Notes under the pieces: model-generated | Seen by the model: only the letters and a program-made list of their open reading frames with translations | What the model was told of the DNA's origin: nothing | Databases searched by the model: none | Program-made: the position numbers and the translations under genes | DNA from: Ectocarpus siliculosus | Taxonomy: Eukaryota; Sar; Phaeophyceae; Ectocarpales; Ectocarpaceae | Reading direction: 5' to 3' | NCBI GenBank assembly: GCA_000310025.1 | Contig: FN648455.1 | Span: 62,001 to 126,000 of the forward strand | Length of the DNA stretch: 64,000 nt | Shown here: in pieces, positions 12,101 to 24,319 of the stretch | Position numbering within the stretch: the stretch's first letter is position 1 | Layout: each line of letters starts with the position of its first letter

Positions 12101-15100
12101 ACGTGTGTTACCGGACAGACAACAGAGGAGGTGGGCTTGGACTGAAGGAGGGGGGCGTAACACAGGTATGGTCCAAATACGGAATACAGGACCTCTTGTG
12201 TGATGACGTAAGCGATCGACGAGGATCTCGCACGTTATATGCGGTAACATGCCCACTCCATAGGCACACGAAAGCCTGCGGTGGATTGGCCACGCCTATC
12301 CCAGAAAATCTCAACATTGTACCTGGTCACCTAATCCACTAACTGGAAGATAGCTCACCTGGCCCTCCCATCCTAGGAGGCATTCCCATGTTCATCCCGG
12401 GAGGCATCCCCATATTCATTCCCGGCGGCATCCCCATGTTCATCCCCATTCCAGGCGGTGGCATGCCATACCCACCACCCCCCCCGAAACCAGCCATTCC
12501 ACTTCCAGCCCCCATCATGCCCATATTACCCCTCATCCCCGGCGGCGGGGCCCCCATATGCATCCCGTTGTTGTTGCCCGGCATCGTGCCAGGGCCCCCT
12601 CCCCCCATCTGGGATGGGTTGTTGTGCATGTCCATGCCAGCTTGCTGTTTCGCCACCCCTCCGGACCCCCCGAAACCGACCATTTCTTCGTCGTCTTTCG
12701 AACCGGCCCCATTCGCGTCTCCCCCGTCTGCTGAGGTCCCTTCGCTTGCCCCACCCGCCCCTCCTCTCGCCGTCCCGCTCCCGTTTTTTACACCCTTTTT
12801 GCCCTTGCCCCCCCCTCCGGTCTTGGTTGTCTCTCCCTTGCCGCCCTTCCCCGAAGAGTCTGGCGGTGGCGGCGTTGTTGTTTTTTTCCCGTTCGTTGTC
12901 TTCTTACGGTTACAACATGTGTATTAGGGGGGGGGGGTACGCAGCCGAGACGATTTGGTAGGGAACCAATGACAGTCAGGGAAGCAGAGCAAACGCCACG
13001 AGACGGGGGGAGGGTAGAGAAGGGAGCGGGGGTCATCGCGGGATCGATAAGGAACCAGGTATGTATGTGCGGACGCTGCCGAACAACAAACCTTCACGTG
13101 CACGGCACTCAGTTTTTTATGCAACTCGGCAAAGGAAGGTTGACTGCTTGACCAAACGCGGTTGGGACTTGTCGGAGTTGGTTCCAAGCCCAGGAACGAA
13201 CACCAGCGAAAAATATATGTACAGCAGTGCCAGGAAATGAACGACTTGAGTATCAACTAAGGGAGTACCAGGCATTCTTCAACAACGCCACGATACCCAT
13301 GCCATACGACAGGAACCCTGGTAGCACGGTCAGCGATCGATGAATCGATCGATTTCACCTCCCGTTTCACTTGACAGCTGTACACACCCTCTCGCCCTCT
13401 GCAAGCTTGAGGTTCATTGGCTGCTTGCTGCGTGGTGTGCGCTAGGGTGTCGGTGTCGCTATACAGTAGGTTGGGCCCAGAAGTCACATCACACGGATAA
13501 GTGCGCCAACCTAGTATTTTCCAAGCTTGCGCTCTCTTCAAGTGGGTACCGAGGACCCCGAATCCCCACTAAATTTTACGACTGTCAGTGCGAAGACTCA
13601 TGCTATCTCTCTTTCATACTGAGTGACCTCTTTTCCTCTTGAGTGCAACATACGTTGTTCCTTCCTGGACTTTGAATGGTTGAGACATGATCCACCAGCA
13701 ACAAAGCGTACCTTATTGCCACCGTTCGCCCCGCCGCCCGTCCCAGCATCAGCGCCGCTCCCGTCAGGGTCCTTCTTCGCTGCCGCTGTGCCTTTGTCGC
13801 CGGTCCTCGCTTTCGGCCCGGAACCCGTGGCCCTAGCTGTTGACGCTGCAGCCACCGCTCCGGCCTTCACGGGGCGGGCGGCCGCGACAAGCTTTCCCAT
13901 GAATCTAGGCTTTTTGGGGGCGGGGGAAGGGGACGCCTGTTTGCAGCGGCAAGGGAAAGCCAAGGGGGGGAACAGAGAATGAACGAGAGGATGAGTAGCC
14001 GGGGCGGAATGGTGCGTCGCCTGTGGCTCTAGCAGCCGTATATAGCAGCAGCAGGGTCGGGAAGCAGGGAGGTGGGGGAGGTGGGGGGGATGAACTACTA
14101 GCGAAACCATAGCACCGCGTGGTAGTGATGGATTATTAAGCGTGGCGAACGACTACACGCGAGCAGAGCGCAGAGTACAGTAGCTCTTGCGTTGAGAAGG
14201 TTTCGACAGCTGTGGGCCGGCTGCCCGGAGAATAAGCGGGCCCCCGACCAATATGGCTCCATGTATCGGTTGCCATTCAACGAGTTGCTGTTGAAACTAC
14301 CGTAGCGGCTAGGAGCGTATTTCGGGAAAAGAGGTACAGGGGAGGGGGGGGCTCAAACAGCTTAGGCTAGCGTGGTGTGGTCTTGGAAACGAAGAGGTTC
14401 ATAACTGATTGCGCGCTACGTACTTGTCGTCACCTCTGGTATAGATAACACAGCAAATTTTTTCAGTCTTTATCTGGTATGTTGCGTGAAGGTCCCTCCA
14501 GCCGCTTTTTTCTTGTGTGGTACGTGGTACTGGCTGTACCCGTGCGGAGGAACCTCCACTTTTCGACGAGAGGGACGCACACACAGCAGGCGTTATCGCT
14601 CCACATACAGAGTTGCCTGGACAGGCGGAGGATTAATTACTCTTCCCACCGGCAAACGGTGATATTGTACACAGAGCCGAAAAATAAACGCATGAAGCAC
14701 GTAGTGAGCACCGCCGGGTGTGTGTACTGCGCACACCTTGGATTCCCGCGTATCCGTCCCAAGGGTTGTTTGGTTCGACAGCAATACTGCTGTACCTGAA
14801 GAATGTGCACAGGAAGCACCCATATGGCATCACGGGGACACCAGGTAGACTACATGTACATAAATCTGGATGCAAATGGCTACGTAGGTCGTCCACATGC
14901 TGCGACGGAGCACTACAATTATTCCTAATCATCTGCTATCACCCGCTGCTCTGATGCTGCTAGTGCTGTATCTGGAGGTGCAAGCAGTCATCGTACCTCG
15001 GTCTCTCCTCTTCGCTTGGTGGTATCGGCGTGGTTCCTCCCTTCTCCTCCTCCCTCGGCGTCGTCTGCTTTGACATCCCCCACCGAAGCCGCATCAGAAG

Positions 15101-15212
15101 CAGCACCATCATCCTCCTCCCCAGCATCAGCTGCACCTTTGGTCTCTGCTGCCACGACCGTGCTCTTGATCTCCCCCATGAACTCGGCGAAGAGAGCATC
15201 CTCGTCCGCCAT
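9127..15212 (-). CDS. RBM42: RBM42-type RNA-binding protein, one RRM near the C-terminus
   Basis: Seven exons on the minus strand join in frame to 517 residues: 15212-14997, 13936-13712, 12902-12359, 11219-10971, 10718-10559, 10307-10205 and 9183-9127. The start is MADEDALFAEFMGEI. Residues 73-147 are Ala/Gly/Lys-rich. Residues 148-411 are Gly/Met/Pro-rich with repeated NMGMPPGM units. Then comes the family signature just before the RRM (GKSWEDETLAEWPENDYR). The RRM covers about 413-490, with RNP2 LFVGDL at 416-421 and RNP1 KGYGFVSF at 455-462, followed by GKYLGNRPMKISKSTWKER. The tail is basic (VKKKTKRAKKVKKALGHL). RBM42 proteins bind RNA in the nucleus and stress granules and associate with spliceosome factors; the role here is inferred by homology. 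Every junction keeps phase, including the long 1,021-base last intron. The gene is divergent from the RWP-RK gene. Confidence 0.88.
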
Positions 15213-15763
15213 TTTTGCTTGACTACTCGATAATCAAAACAAGTAAATAGGGTGGGTGCTTCGCTTCGCCTCTCCCCTGTCGCGAGAGCCGTTGACTTGG
15301 AGACGAACAACAGAAAGCAATCAAGGACAACCACACAAAGCGCATACACACCGCCTAGGTCAACGCACGAAGCCCGAAAAGAGACTAAAAGCAATGGCTA
15401 GCTAGCAGCGCAGCGGAGGAGAAGACGCGGCACTTGCTTGCGTGGCGATGCCACACATCGGCTCAAAAGGGGTAAGCATGCACCCCCCCCCTTGATCTAC
15501 ACAAATACTACTTGCGTGCCCCCCAGTTTTTTTTTTTTTTTCAGTCAGTGGCGGCAGACGACACGTACCCGTACCGGTTGACAAGAGACACCGAGGAGGC
15601 ACACTCTTAGCACCGAGGGGGAACGAGAGAAAAACCGCGCGCGCATTCGCCAATCTCGTCGCAGAGAGACACACAGGGACGGCGCGAACCGTGTGGGGGT
15701 ACAGGCGCGTGGTTGGAAATCCCGTTGGCGGATACTTTTTTACGCACGAGCTTTTTTGTCAGC
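15213..15763. promoter_or_regulatory. shared divergent intergenic region
   Basis: Only 551 bases separate the start codons of the RBM42-type gene (minus) and the RWP-RK gene (plus), so both 5' UTRs and both core promoters must fit here. A T-run near 15527-15541 is followed by a GC-rich stretch leading to the RWP-RK start. No TATA box is evident. A bidirectional promoter is inferred from geometry alone. Confidence 0.5.
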
Positions 15764-18700
15764 ATGTCCGGGTCATCTCCGATCTCTACGCCCACCGCTT
15801 TACCGCCGGCGGCGGCAGAGAGGGAAGGTCCTTCTGCCACCGATCAGCAGCACCAGCACCAGCACCAGCACGCTCACCCGTACCACCTCGAGCTCACGCC
15901 GCAGCAGCAGCATGACGCCGACCAGGCGGCCATCAAGGCGGCGGCGGCGGCCGTAGAAGCGGTCCACCGCGCTGCCGCCGCGCCTCCATCGATGTATGGG
16001 ACAGAGGACGATGAAGAGGATGATGATGATATCCCGGGGCTGGAGGACAAGAGGGCGAAGCGGGGCTTCAGCAAGCGGGTTACCCTGCGGGACCTGGAGC
16101 GCTACTTCGAGTACCCGATCGAGGAAGTCAGCAAGATGATGGGCGTGTCCACGACGATCATCAAGAGGCTGTGCCGCAAGTACGGCATCAAGCGATGGCC
16201 CTACCGCCAGGTGTGTTGGTTCCCCTACTCTTCGTTTTGAGTAGGAGAGAGGAGGTCTGGCTTGGTGGGAAAAGGTGGGTACGTTCGCTGTATGTACAGC
16301 AGTAGTCATTGTGTTGACACATGCGACCCGGATCCTGTTTGCTGTTGCAGAAGATCTCAGGGTTGGAGGCAGGACACGCTTCCGCGGCCGCACACCTCAG
16401 AAAAACAAGGCGCCGACACTAAACCGCGCGCGCGTTCGATGTTGTATGTGTAGGCCATCTCGCTTCGATTGAACCACGCCACCGTCTTTTTCTTGCCTCG
16501 CAAAAAGGGTCTCGGTCCCTGCCTCTTTTCTCGCTGTCACCTGCAAGCGCCCCATGGGAAAGAGACGCATATTTCATGGGCCGTTGTGTGCCCAACCTGA
16601 ACGGGCCCTCAATCGTCGGCTATACTGTGGGCATGAAGCCTTTCACGGCTGGCCTGTGTGTCCAAAAAGCTTCAAGTGTTACTGCGGTCGGTAGATGTTT
16701 ATATTTTGTTGCTTATGTACAACGTACGTGTCGAAAGGAACCGCCGTGCTTGCTTCTATCTAAATAAGTCCAGTACCCAGCCGGTTTCCCTCCACTCACT
16801 GAAAAGACTCCACCACATCCCGTTCGACTGTGGGTATATCTCGAATGGGTAGTCTTTCTGTGTGTGTTTTTATTATTCCTTAATTCTATCTACCGGCACG
16901 TGCACAGATGTGATACCCTTTGCCTCATTTTTCAAGTGAAATAATTAGCGCGAGGCTGGCTGCTGTTTCCCCGCGCACGCTTGGCCGCTCTTGGAGAGGT
17001 ACACACCCAAACCAACTCCTTGAAAGTGACACCGAACCAAAGCAACGTGCGCGCGTGGGTGTCGGTCCGTTATTTATATAAATAGTAATAGTGCATTCGT
17101 ACTCTCGCGCTGTTGTACTGCTGTGGGCGAGGTGGGGCACAACATTCAAGACACGCACCATGAACACCTCCAAAAGTGCAGTAGCAAATACTTTAGTAGT
17201 GTAATGGAGCGTGAGGTTGGAACAATAATGATATCTCATCTCCTCTCCCTTTGTTTGGTTCGCGTCCCGGATGGAGTGTGGAGTTACTATTCCGCACCAT
17301 CTTTTGGTGTACCCCCGTGCAGTATGTACATCGCTTCTTTCTTTTTTCTTTTCGTGACCTCATTTACATATCTATGCCTACTCTAAACAGCTGAAGATCA
17401 AATCCTTGGATCCTGCTTGTAGCATTGGAGGTTCCTCAGCAGCGCATGCCTTCATTTTTCAGTTTTTACAGCAGTATCTCTTCATGTTCTAGCCCGCGTC
17501 CGGCGGTCAAACTGTTCGTACATACCAACATACAACAAGCGTTCGACCTAGGGCAGTAGTCTATGCGCCCGCACTTCCCTAATTTGCGCTACCATTTGGT
17601 ATGTGTTTGTCAACAGCTACAACAGCAGTCAGTACCTTATATAGTTTTTTTTATGGGGTCGGGTTCATGTTGTACACTTCGAACCCGCATGTTCTTGAGT
17701 GCGTACGTTTAACTGCTGTACGCTAAATAGACTTAAATTACCTCAGGTAAACACGAAACGCGGAATAAACACACACTGGGACTTCTCACCAGAGCCCCCA
17801 GATGATACCGTTCTCGAAGCTACGTATTCATACCGTAGGTTACATAAGATACCACACACCCTGGACCGATTTTTCAAAGCTCGATTACTCCACGACCAAG
17901 AGGATGCCGAAGGCAAGCGATACATGCTCGGAAAGTTCTTGATGGGATGGTTCCAACTCCGCCATTTTCGGCACCGTCACTTCTTGCCCAACCGAGTGAA
18001 CAAGCTTTGAAAATCGGCCCAGGGGGTGTGATATCTTCTGCAACCTACGGTAAATAGATGAATAGCAACCAGACGCCCGGGGCGACCAGCATACATGCGT
18101 ACTGGATTGCTGATGAAAGAACTCGTGAGCATCTGTTGTTATCGTTTTGGTTTTTCCAACAGCAGTGTATGTATCCTGTGGGGGGATGTAGTCGTTCGCC
18201 TGTGGCCACGGGAGGCGTCCGTGTCAGTTGAAATGGTGCGAATATTTGAAGGTTCTGAGCAGAGGCCGAAACAGTTTTTAGTGCATATGCAACAATCATT
18301 ACAATTTTCATTGATGACCGGGCGGTGGAGGCCTGTCGCCTCGAAACGCCTTCGAAAATCGTTCGCGTATTGCATCAAGTATTGCACCAAGATAACCCCC
18401 CTGCCCGGCTTGTGTCTCTTCAAGATGCGCTTTTTATCATTGCAGCTTGTCCGGCCACTGAACCAGAACAGTATTTCTTTTAGGCGGCGGGTGGCGGGTG
18501 AACAGAGGAGGGGGTCACACACCGCAATAAACCTCCGCTCTCACCGACGTGTCCTGTCGTGATGAGTATGTTAACCTGGATCTTCTCAATTGCCATGGTA
18601 CTTCCGTATGGTAACCATCAAGTGCGCTAACGCTATCTCCCTCGTGCTGCTGCCTCTCTTGCTATTCACCCCGCTTCCCTGTTGCATACATATCTAACTA

Positions 18701-21403
18701 TTTTTGTTTTTTAGATTCGGAGCGTGAACAAGTCGATCAAGTACGTCGAGCTCCTCGCCCGCACGGCGCAGGGGGTCGACAGACAGCGGCTACAAGAGCA
18801 GCTCGTCTCCCTTCACTACAAGAAGCAGCTCATCTGCCAGGTAACGTTAAGGTTCCCTGCTGTAGTGCTTCTTAGCATGAGCTACATACCTGTGTTTGTC
18901 CGACCCAAGGGTGTTTCAAATTGTGATCGTCTGCCCTGCCGTGTGTTGCTTTGTTTTGTTGTTGTTGCCGGGGTGTTTTGCGCCACCCACAAGCAAACAT
19001 GGCTTTGTGTATGCATATGTATGTCTTGTGGTAAATCTTGTTCGAATGAAGACGGCCCCCGCGAGATTCACGCGACCACTGTAGGAAGCGGCGTCCCCTT
19101 TGAGGTCTTGGAGAAATCAGAGAAAACGTGAAAGACACCGCTGCTGCTGCTGTGGACGTAATACGAGGCGGTACGCATCCCCTCCCCAAGCACGTATGCT
19201 CTGTTCTTCATGAAGTACCGTATCACTTGCTGGCTCTTGTCAGTTGTTCGGCCGATCTCATCGATCGCCATGAAGAGGCACGTAATTCCAATGCTGCTCT
19301 ATGACGACGGTGTGGTTTAGCCTCCCTTTCCCTTGCCCTTCCCTTTTGCCCTTGTCTTGCGCAGGCGGCTACGACAGGAGCATCCGCCAAGGTGCGAAAA
19401 TCCATCCTGCAGATGCGGCCCGAGGAACTGGACGCAGAGACGCTTCTCCGAACGGGCGGCGGTGCGAGTACCGGAGGCGGGGCAGGAACCACCGCCGCCG
19501 CCGCTGCTGCCGCTGCTGCCGCCGCCGCCGCCGCCGCCACAGAATTCGGGGACCTAGGGAACCCCACTAGCCCGCTAGCCGCGGCGCCGGGCGTTCAGCA
19601 AGAGGAGGCGGGGTCGGCGGGGGGGGGAGAGGCCAGTGCCGGCGGGGACGGGGCATACGGGCCGGATATTCAGGCCATGGAGGAGGCGGCCGCAGCCGCG
19701 TCCGCAGCTGCTTCCGCCGCTGCGGCAGCCGTGGCGGCGCAGAGCCCGTACGGCATGCCGCCGCACATGTCGATGGCGGGGATGGGCATGGGGTACAGCC
19801 CGTACGTGCACATGGCGGCGGCCGCACAAGCGCAGCAGCAGGCCATGGCACACCACCAACATCACCAGCAGCAGCAGCAGCAGCAGCAGCCGCCGCAGCA
19901 GCAGCAGGGCGAAACGGCAGCAGCGGCGGCTGCCGGGGGCGGGGCAGGAGCAGCAGCGGCGGCGGCGGCAGCGGCGGCGGCGGCGGCGGGGGCTCACGGC
20001 GCCGCCCCGCCCCCGGGCTCTCCGATGCACGGGTACGGTCTCCACGCCATGTACGGGGGCTACCCCGGCATGATGGGAATGCCGTACCCGTTCCAGGCGC
20101 ACGGGTACCCGGGCATGCCGGGGTACGGGGTGCCCGGGATGGGTAGCTATCCGAGTCTCGCAGCCGGGGGCGGCGACCCGACGTTGGCGTCGTCGTCGTT
20201 CGGTATGAATGGGATGAATGGGATGAACGGGATGGCGGCGATGCAGCTCGCGGCGCAGTCGATGCACCAGCACAGCCACGACCAAGCCGTGCAGGCTCAG
20301 GCTCAGGCTCAGGCTCAGGCCCAGGCCCAGGCCCAGGCCCAGGCTCAGGCCCAGGCTCAGGCTCAGGCTCAGGCGGCCGCCCAGGCCGGGATGGGGATCC
20401 ACCACCCCCACCCTTACCACGACCCGAACCACCCGCAGCACCAGCAGCACATCGACCTCAACCAGCCCCACGAGGTGCAGAGCCACCAGCTGACCTACCA
20501 CCAGCACCACCTTCACCAGAGACAGATGCAACTTCAGCAGGAGGCAGCCGCTGCCGCAACGGAGACGACCGGCGCAACCGCCAACGCCGCCGCTGCCACT
20601 GCAGCCGCCAACGCCGAGGCTTCCGGCAGTGGTAGTAGCGCACCCGCGTCGCCTGGATCGGGATCCAATGGAGAGAAGGCTGCATCACCTCCCCCCCAGG
20701 TATGTACATGGTTGGTCGATCTTTGAACGCCGTCGTGGGCGTGTGCAAGCATGACAGCAGCGCTCCCCGCCCAACAGTGTGCCTGCCGAAAACGGAACCG
20801 GGTGCATGGGAGAATAGGCCCCTCGCTTCTACCCTGGTACTTGAGGACGGTCGTGCCGACGGCCGCGGGAGTTGTTGTTGTCGTTGTCGTTGCAAACAGT
20901 GGACGGCACGAGCGGAGCACGATTGAGCAAGCACCTAACCCTCGGACTAATTAGATACCCCGAGAGCCCGCGGCTGCCTCTCTCAGGGTGCGGGCGCGCG
21001 CGCCCGATCACCAACGCAAGTTTGCTTTGCGACCTCTTGACACGGCACCACCTGACTCCTTCTCTCTCTCTCTCTCTCTCTCTCCCTCCCTCTCTCTCCC
21101 TCTCTCTATCCCGCTCCTAAGGAAAACGGCCACTCGGCGTCAGTGTCAGTGTCAGTGTTTGACAGCCACCGTCCGGGGGCGGGGACCAGCCAGGCGGGCG
21201 CATCTGCTGCTGCTGTTGCCGCCGCTGCGGCGGCCGCTGGCGCTGATGACGCTGGCGCAGCCGCCGGTGTTGGTTGCGAAGAGCAGGGCAGTGCGGTTGA
21301 GGGTGCTGGTGGCGATGCTGTTGCAGGGGGAGGGGATGGTGGCGAAGGCTCGACAGAACGGGACTTTGGTGCTGACGCAAACGGAGCCGGAGGCTCTGCG
21401 TGA
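15764..21403 (+). CDS. RWP-RK domain transcription factor with long Ala/Gln/Gly-rich tail
   Basis: Four exons, 15764-16210, 18715-18840, 19365-20699 and 21122-21403, are all in phase 0 and give 729 residues. The ATG at 15764 (MSGSSPISTP) is the first methionine in the frame. The RWP-RK domain runs from about 104 to 158, crossing the first intron: TLRDLERYFEYPIEEVSKMM, then GVSTTIIKRLCRKYGIKRW, then PYRQ and IRSVNKSIK. The signature is RWPYRQ where the textbook form is RWPxRK. Family members bind DNA and control nitrogen responses or gamete and egg identity in algae and plants. A helical segment (SIKYVELLAR...LHYKKQL) follows and may dimerise. The remaining ~530 residues are low complexity: Ala runs, Gln/His runs, Gly-Met-Pro-Tyr segments and a Gln-Ala repeat, probably disordered or activating. 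The last exon ends in a Gly/Ala-rich stretch. Confidence 0.88.
16808..16883. repeat. dispersed repeat, copy 1 (in RWP-RK intron 1)
   Basis: About 75 bases beginning CACCACATCCCGTTCGACTG and ending near TATTATTCCTTAAT are nearly identical to 27439-27517. Both copies lie in introns of different genes on different strands, as expected for a dispersed mobile-element remnant. I cannot see the element's true ends. Confidence 0.7.
18002..18057. repeat. dispersed repeat, copy 1 (end of a longer unit)
   Basis: AAGCTTTGAAAATCGG, then GGGGTGTGATATCTT and ACCTACGGT, matches 44374-44430 with a few differences. Weaker similarity reaches further left, with resemblance to 26895-27035 and 37437-37520. This copy lies in intron 1 of the RWP-RK gene and the second lies in an intron of channel A. 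Confidence 0.6.
20292..20373 (+). repeat. in-frame hexamer repeat coding for Gln-Ala
   Basis: About thirteen CAGGCT/CAGGCC units code for alternating Gln-Ala within exon 3 of the RWP-RK gene. Units differ only at the third position of the Ala codon, so the array is old enough to have drifted silently or is kept at protein level. Confidence 0.85.
21058..21108 (+). repeat. TC microsatellite next to a splice acceptor
   Basis: A mostly pure TC run ends 13 bases before the acceptor at 21121 of the last RWP-RK exon. It probably serves as the polypyrimidine tract. Confidence 0.75.
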
Positions 21404-23476
21404 CGAGAGCGCTGCGACCTTGTTAGTAGATGCGTATGTTTTTCTGTTTCCGTTCACAGCAGACAAGGATTATTACGGCTACATGGCTGGTTTTTGTGGT
21501 AAGTATCGTGTTTATCGAAAGCAGAAGGGAGGGGAGGGGGCGGGGTCTTCCCCCGGACGAAATGCGGCGTTGCTTTCTGATTGGGCGTGACGGGCCCTTT
21601 GTCTTTACGCCTGTGCTGATTCCCCTTTGTGGGGGGAGAAGCTCGCGCGTGGTGCCGACTAAATACCTCGTCGGCTTTTGCTTTTAAGTTAGTAGGGTTG
21701 GCTTGGTGTTGCCGCCAGGTGGGGGGGGTGCTGCACCGGATTAGGCTGCGACCGCGTGCGTGTAGATGGTGTGCAGGACTGCAGTTTGCAGATGTTATAC
21801 AATAGACTTTGGAGTTGGGGTCGTTCGTCCCCGTAAGGGCATCGTCGTCGTGTTTTTTTTGTTTTTTCTTCCACCAAAGTTGTCCGGGTACACGTGCAGC
21901 GCGGCTATCTCGGTGGTGCTGTTCACATCGACATCGCCGATACCATGGTGTGTTCTTGGCCGCCATAGCCGTGTGCTTCTTCGAGCTACGGCTGGGGCGT
22001 ATGTGCACGGATTTTTTCTTGATAGGGTGGCCTCTTTTTTTGGTTACCGTTGGGTCTTGTATTGTACCAGGTACGGAATAGAACGGTGGGATACATGGGT
22101 TGGTTTTGGTCCTCGAGACCCCTGCTGTTTTGGCGGGTCTGTTGGATGGTCTGTTGGGTGGTCTGTTCGGTGGGCGACAAGGACGAAACTTTGTTGTCAA
22201 AACGCTTTGCAGTCCCGTGCGGAGCAAGAGGCTGCCATTTTTGTTTTTATTTTTTCGTTGTACCCGTGGTCCGCAGCCTGCGTCCGGGCGTGGGTCCTTC
22301 GAGGCACGTAGTGACCTGTAGCCTGCAGCTGCGCCTTTTGCTGCTGCTGGCCGGCTGTCGTTGTTGTTTTCTCCGTATACCTTTATTTCGGGGGATGCTG
22401 CAAGCACAGAGAAACACGTCGGGTGAATGAAGGCCCGTGCCATCTGACTTCGGAGTGGCGCTGGCTGGGTGGGTGCGCTTGTGAAGCCGGAGGGGGAAGG
22501 CGTTGAGGGCCATCGCTCGACCTTCTTGTACCCCTGGCGAACGGAGGCAGCTGAAGAGTTCGCGGTCCCTTGGGCAGAGGCTGTAGTGGAGGCTCATCAC
22601 GTGTATCCGTTAGCGCTCTCCGCGGCACCATGCCAGGCGAGAGGCAGACAGGAGCGGCTAAGTTAAAGGAGAGTATCGGGAGCGATACCAATTCTACATT
22701 GAGAATGCAGTGCCGATGGCGTGCATCGTTCTTAGCTTGCTGGGTGTGTCTTTGATTGCCCAACTACTACAGTACTACTCTGGGTGTGGCAAATATAGCC
22801 CTTGGATGGACCCGAATTCTCAATTGTGTTTTGTAGGTCGTCTCAGAGTGCGTTTTATCTTTTCATGTTCACGGCAATTTTGTTGTAGGTATGTGAGTGA
22901 GTGGCCACTTTGCTCCCACCCGTAGTAGTTGCTCCTCCCCAATAGTCTAGAGTGTTTCTGTTATTCGCCGTTCAGGTTCCCGGCACAAGCTAGCAGTTGG
23001 GTGCATCGTTGGTTATTGGCGCGGGAAAACATTTGTTCGGAAAGCTGTTTCTTATCACCACAGAAAATGGAATGTAGAATGGTGTTTTTTTTTGTCGTTT
23101 TGTTTGTGGTTCTGCAAGTTGAAAAAGTGTCAATGTTACCGTGCTTGACCAGCACACGAGTACCTCTTATGGTACACCATTTTGCTTCGTTCTGGAACGA
23201 AAACAACGGCAAGCAGCAACAACAACAGCGGTACATCGTGCTCCGTTGTTGCTAGTTGCGGTAGGTGGCGCACGAGAGAATACCCCGCTCCACCAGCAAG
23301 TTATGTGGCGCTTGGTTCGAGGGAAGGCTTGCATTATTGTGCTATTTAACGTCTTGTCGAGAAGAACAGCTGACGAGACTAATAGCTTTAAGAAAACGCG
23401 TAAAAGAGGCGGCACGTGTCCCATGGAGCGGCGACACGTGCGGCGGTATGAAGCGTTCTCGGAGACATGCTCGGCT

Positions 23477-23786
23477 GTGGGGACGTGATGTCACATTCAT
23501 CCAACGGTTGAAATCGTTTCAAACCCACCCCGTCTTAGGAAACATAAATACAAACACAGAAAGACCACCCCTTCGAGATATTCCGTTTGTAAAAAGCGTG
23601 GACTTGCTTTGTTTCTGCACAACAACAAAGACTACGCTAACCTGTGAGGCGACCTGTGGGGACGTGATGTCACATTCATCCAACGGTTAAAACCGTTTCA
23701 AATCCACCTCGTCTTCCGTTTGTAAACAACGTGGACTTGCTTTGTTTCTGCACAACAAAGACTACACGCCAACCTGTGAGGCGAGC
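23477..23786. repeat. two diverged tandem copies of a ~180-bp unit
   Basis: Copy 1 (23477-23655) and copy 2 (23656-23786) both begin GTGGGGACGTGATGTCACAT and both end in a segment containing ACCTGTGAGGCGA. Copy 2 lacks about 45 internal bases. They share GTGGACTTGCTTTGTTTCTG. No coding potential is seen. Confidence 0.8.
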
Positions 23787-24056
23787 GATATCGGTCGATG
23801 GAAGGCTGCTTTGAGCTCTCAAAAAGATCAGGTTGTTTTTGAAACACTTTTCTTTTAGAAAGAAAGCAGCTCCCTAGCTCAAAATAAATGTGTCCTCGTA
23901 TGCGCTTCGTGCGAGCCGTCGCGTGAGAGACTGCCTGGTTCTTTGGTAGAGAAACGCCAACTATTTAATCTAGTCTCACGTTTCAAAATCGCCATGCCGT
24001 CAACTCGCCGAGATAGTTCCGCATGATATCTTGCGTTTCAACAGCTTACAATGTAG

Positions 24057-24213
24057 CCATCCTCCGCAACATCACCTATCTATTTGGTTCATCTATCTCA
24101 TGATGTCGGGCCGTTGTTAACGATCATGTGTTTGCCTTCCAACGGTACGCCAATCCTCCGAAACATGACCTGATCGGTTCATCTCTCTCGTGGTGGAGAA
24201 CTGTTGCAAACGA
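24057..24213. repeat. two imperfect copies of a ~65-bp unit
   Basis: The segments 24057-24124 and 24150-24213 align through CCATCCTCCGCAACAT / CCAATCCTCCGAAACAT, GGTTCATCTATCTC / GGTTCATCTCTCTC and GTTGTTAACGAT / CTGTTGCAAACGAT. Confidence 0.6.
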
Positions 24214-24299
24214 TACGAAGAACGATGCCAATGGCAAGTGGACAAAAATAGAAGAATATTTAAGCCACCTATCACAGCGGAACTATCTCGAGTTGCAGC

Positions 24300-24319
24300 A
24301 TTGATAGGCGCCTATCAAT
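24300..24319. repeat. perfect 20-nt palindrome with a half-site repeat nearby
   Basis: ATTGATAGGCGCCTATCAAT reads the same on both strands. The left arm and its flank (GAGTTGCAGCATTGATAGGCG, less one base) recur near 24378-24398 without the right arm. Confidence 0.8.

Noticed and set aside
12388-12961. Plus-strand Pro/Ile/Met-rich frame
   Set aside because: It is the antisense shadow of the Gly/Met/Pro-rich exon of the RBM42-type gene, whose frame is confirmed by exact phase on both sides.
19567-20531. 318-codon minus-strand frame opposite the RWP-RK exon 3
   Set aside because: Shadow of Ala/Gln-rich coding DNA. The plus frame joins to the RWP-RK domain with exact phase.
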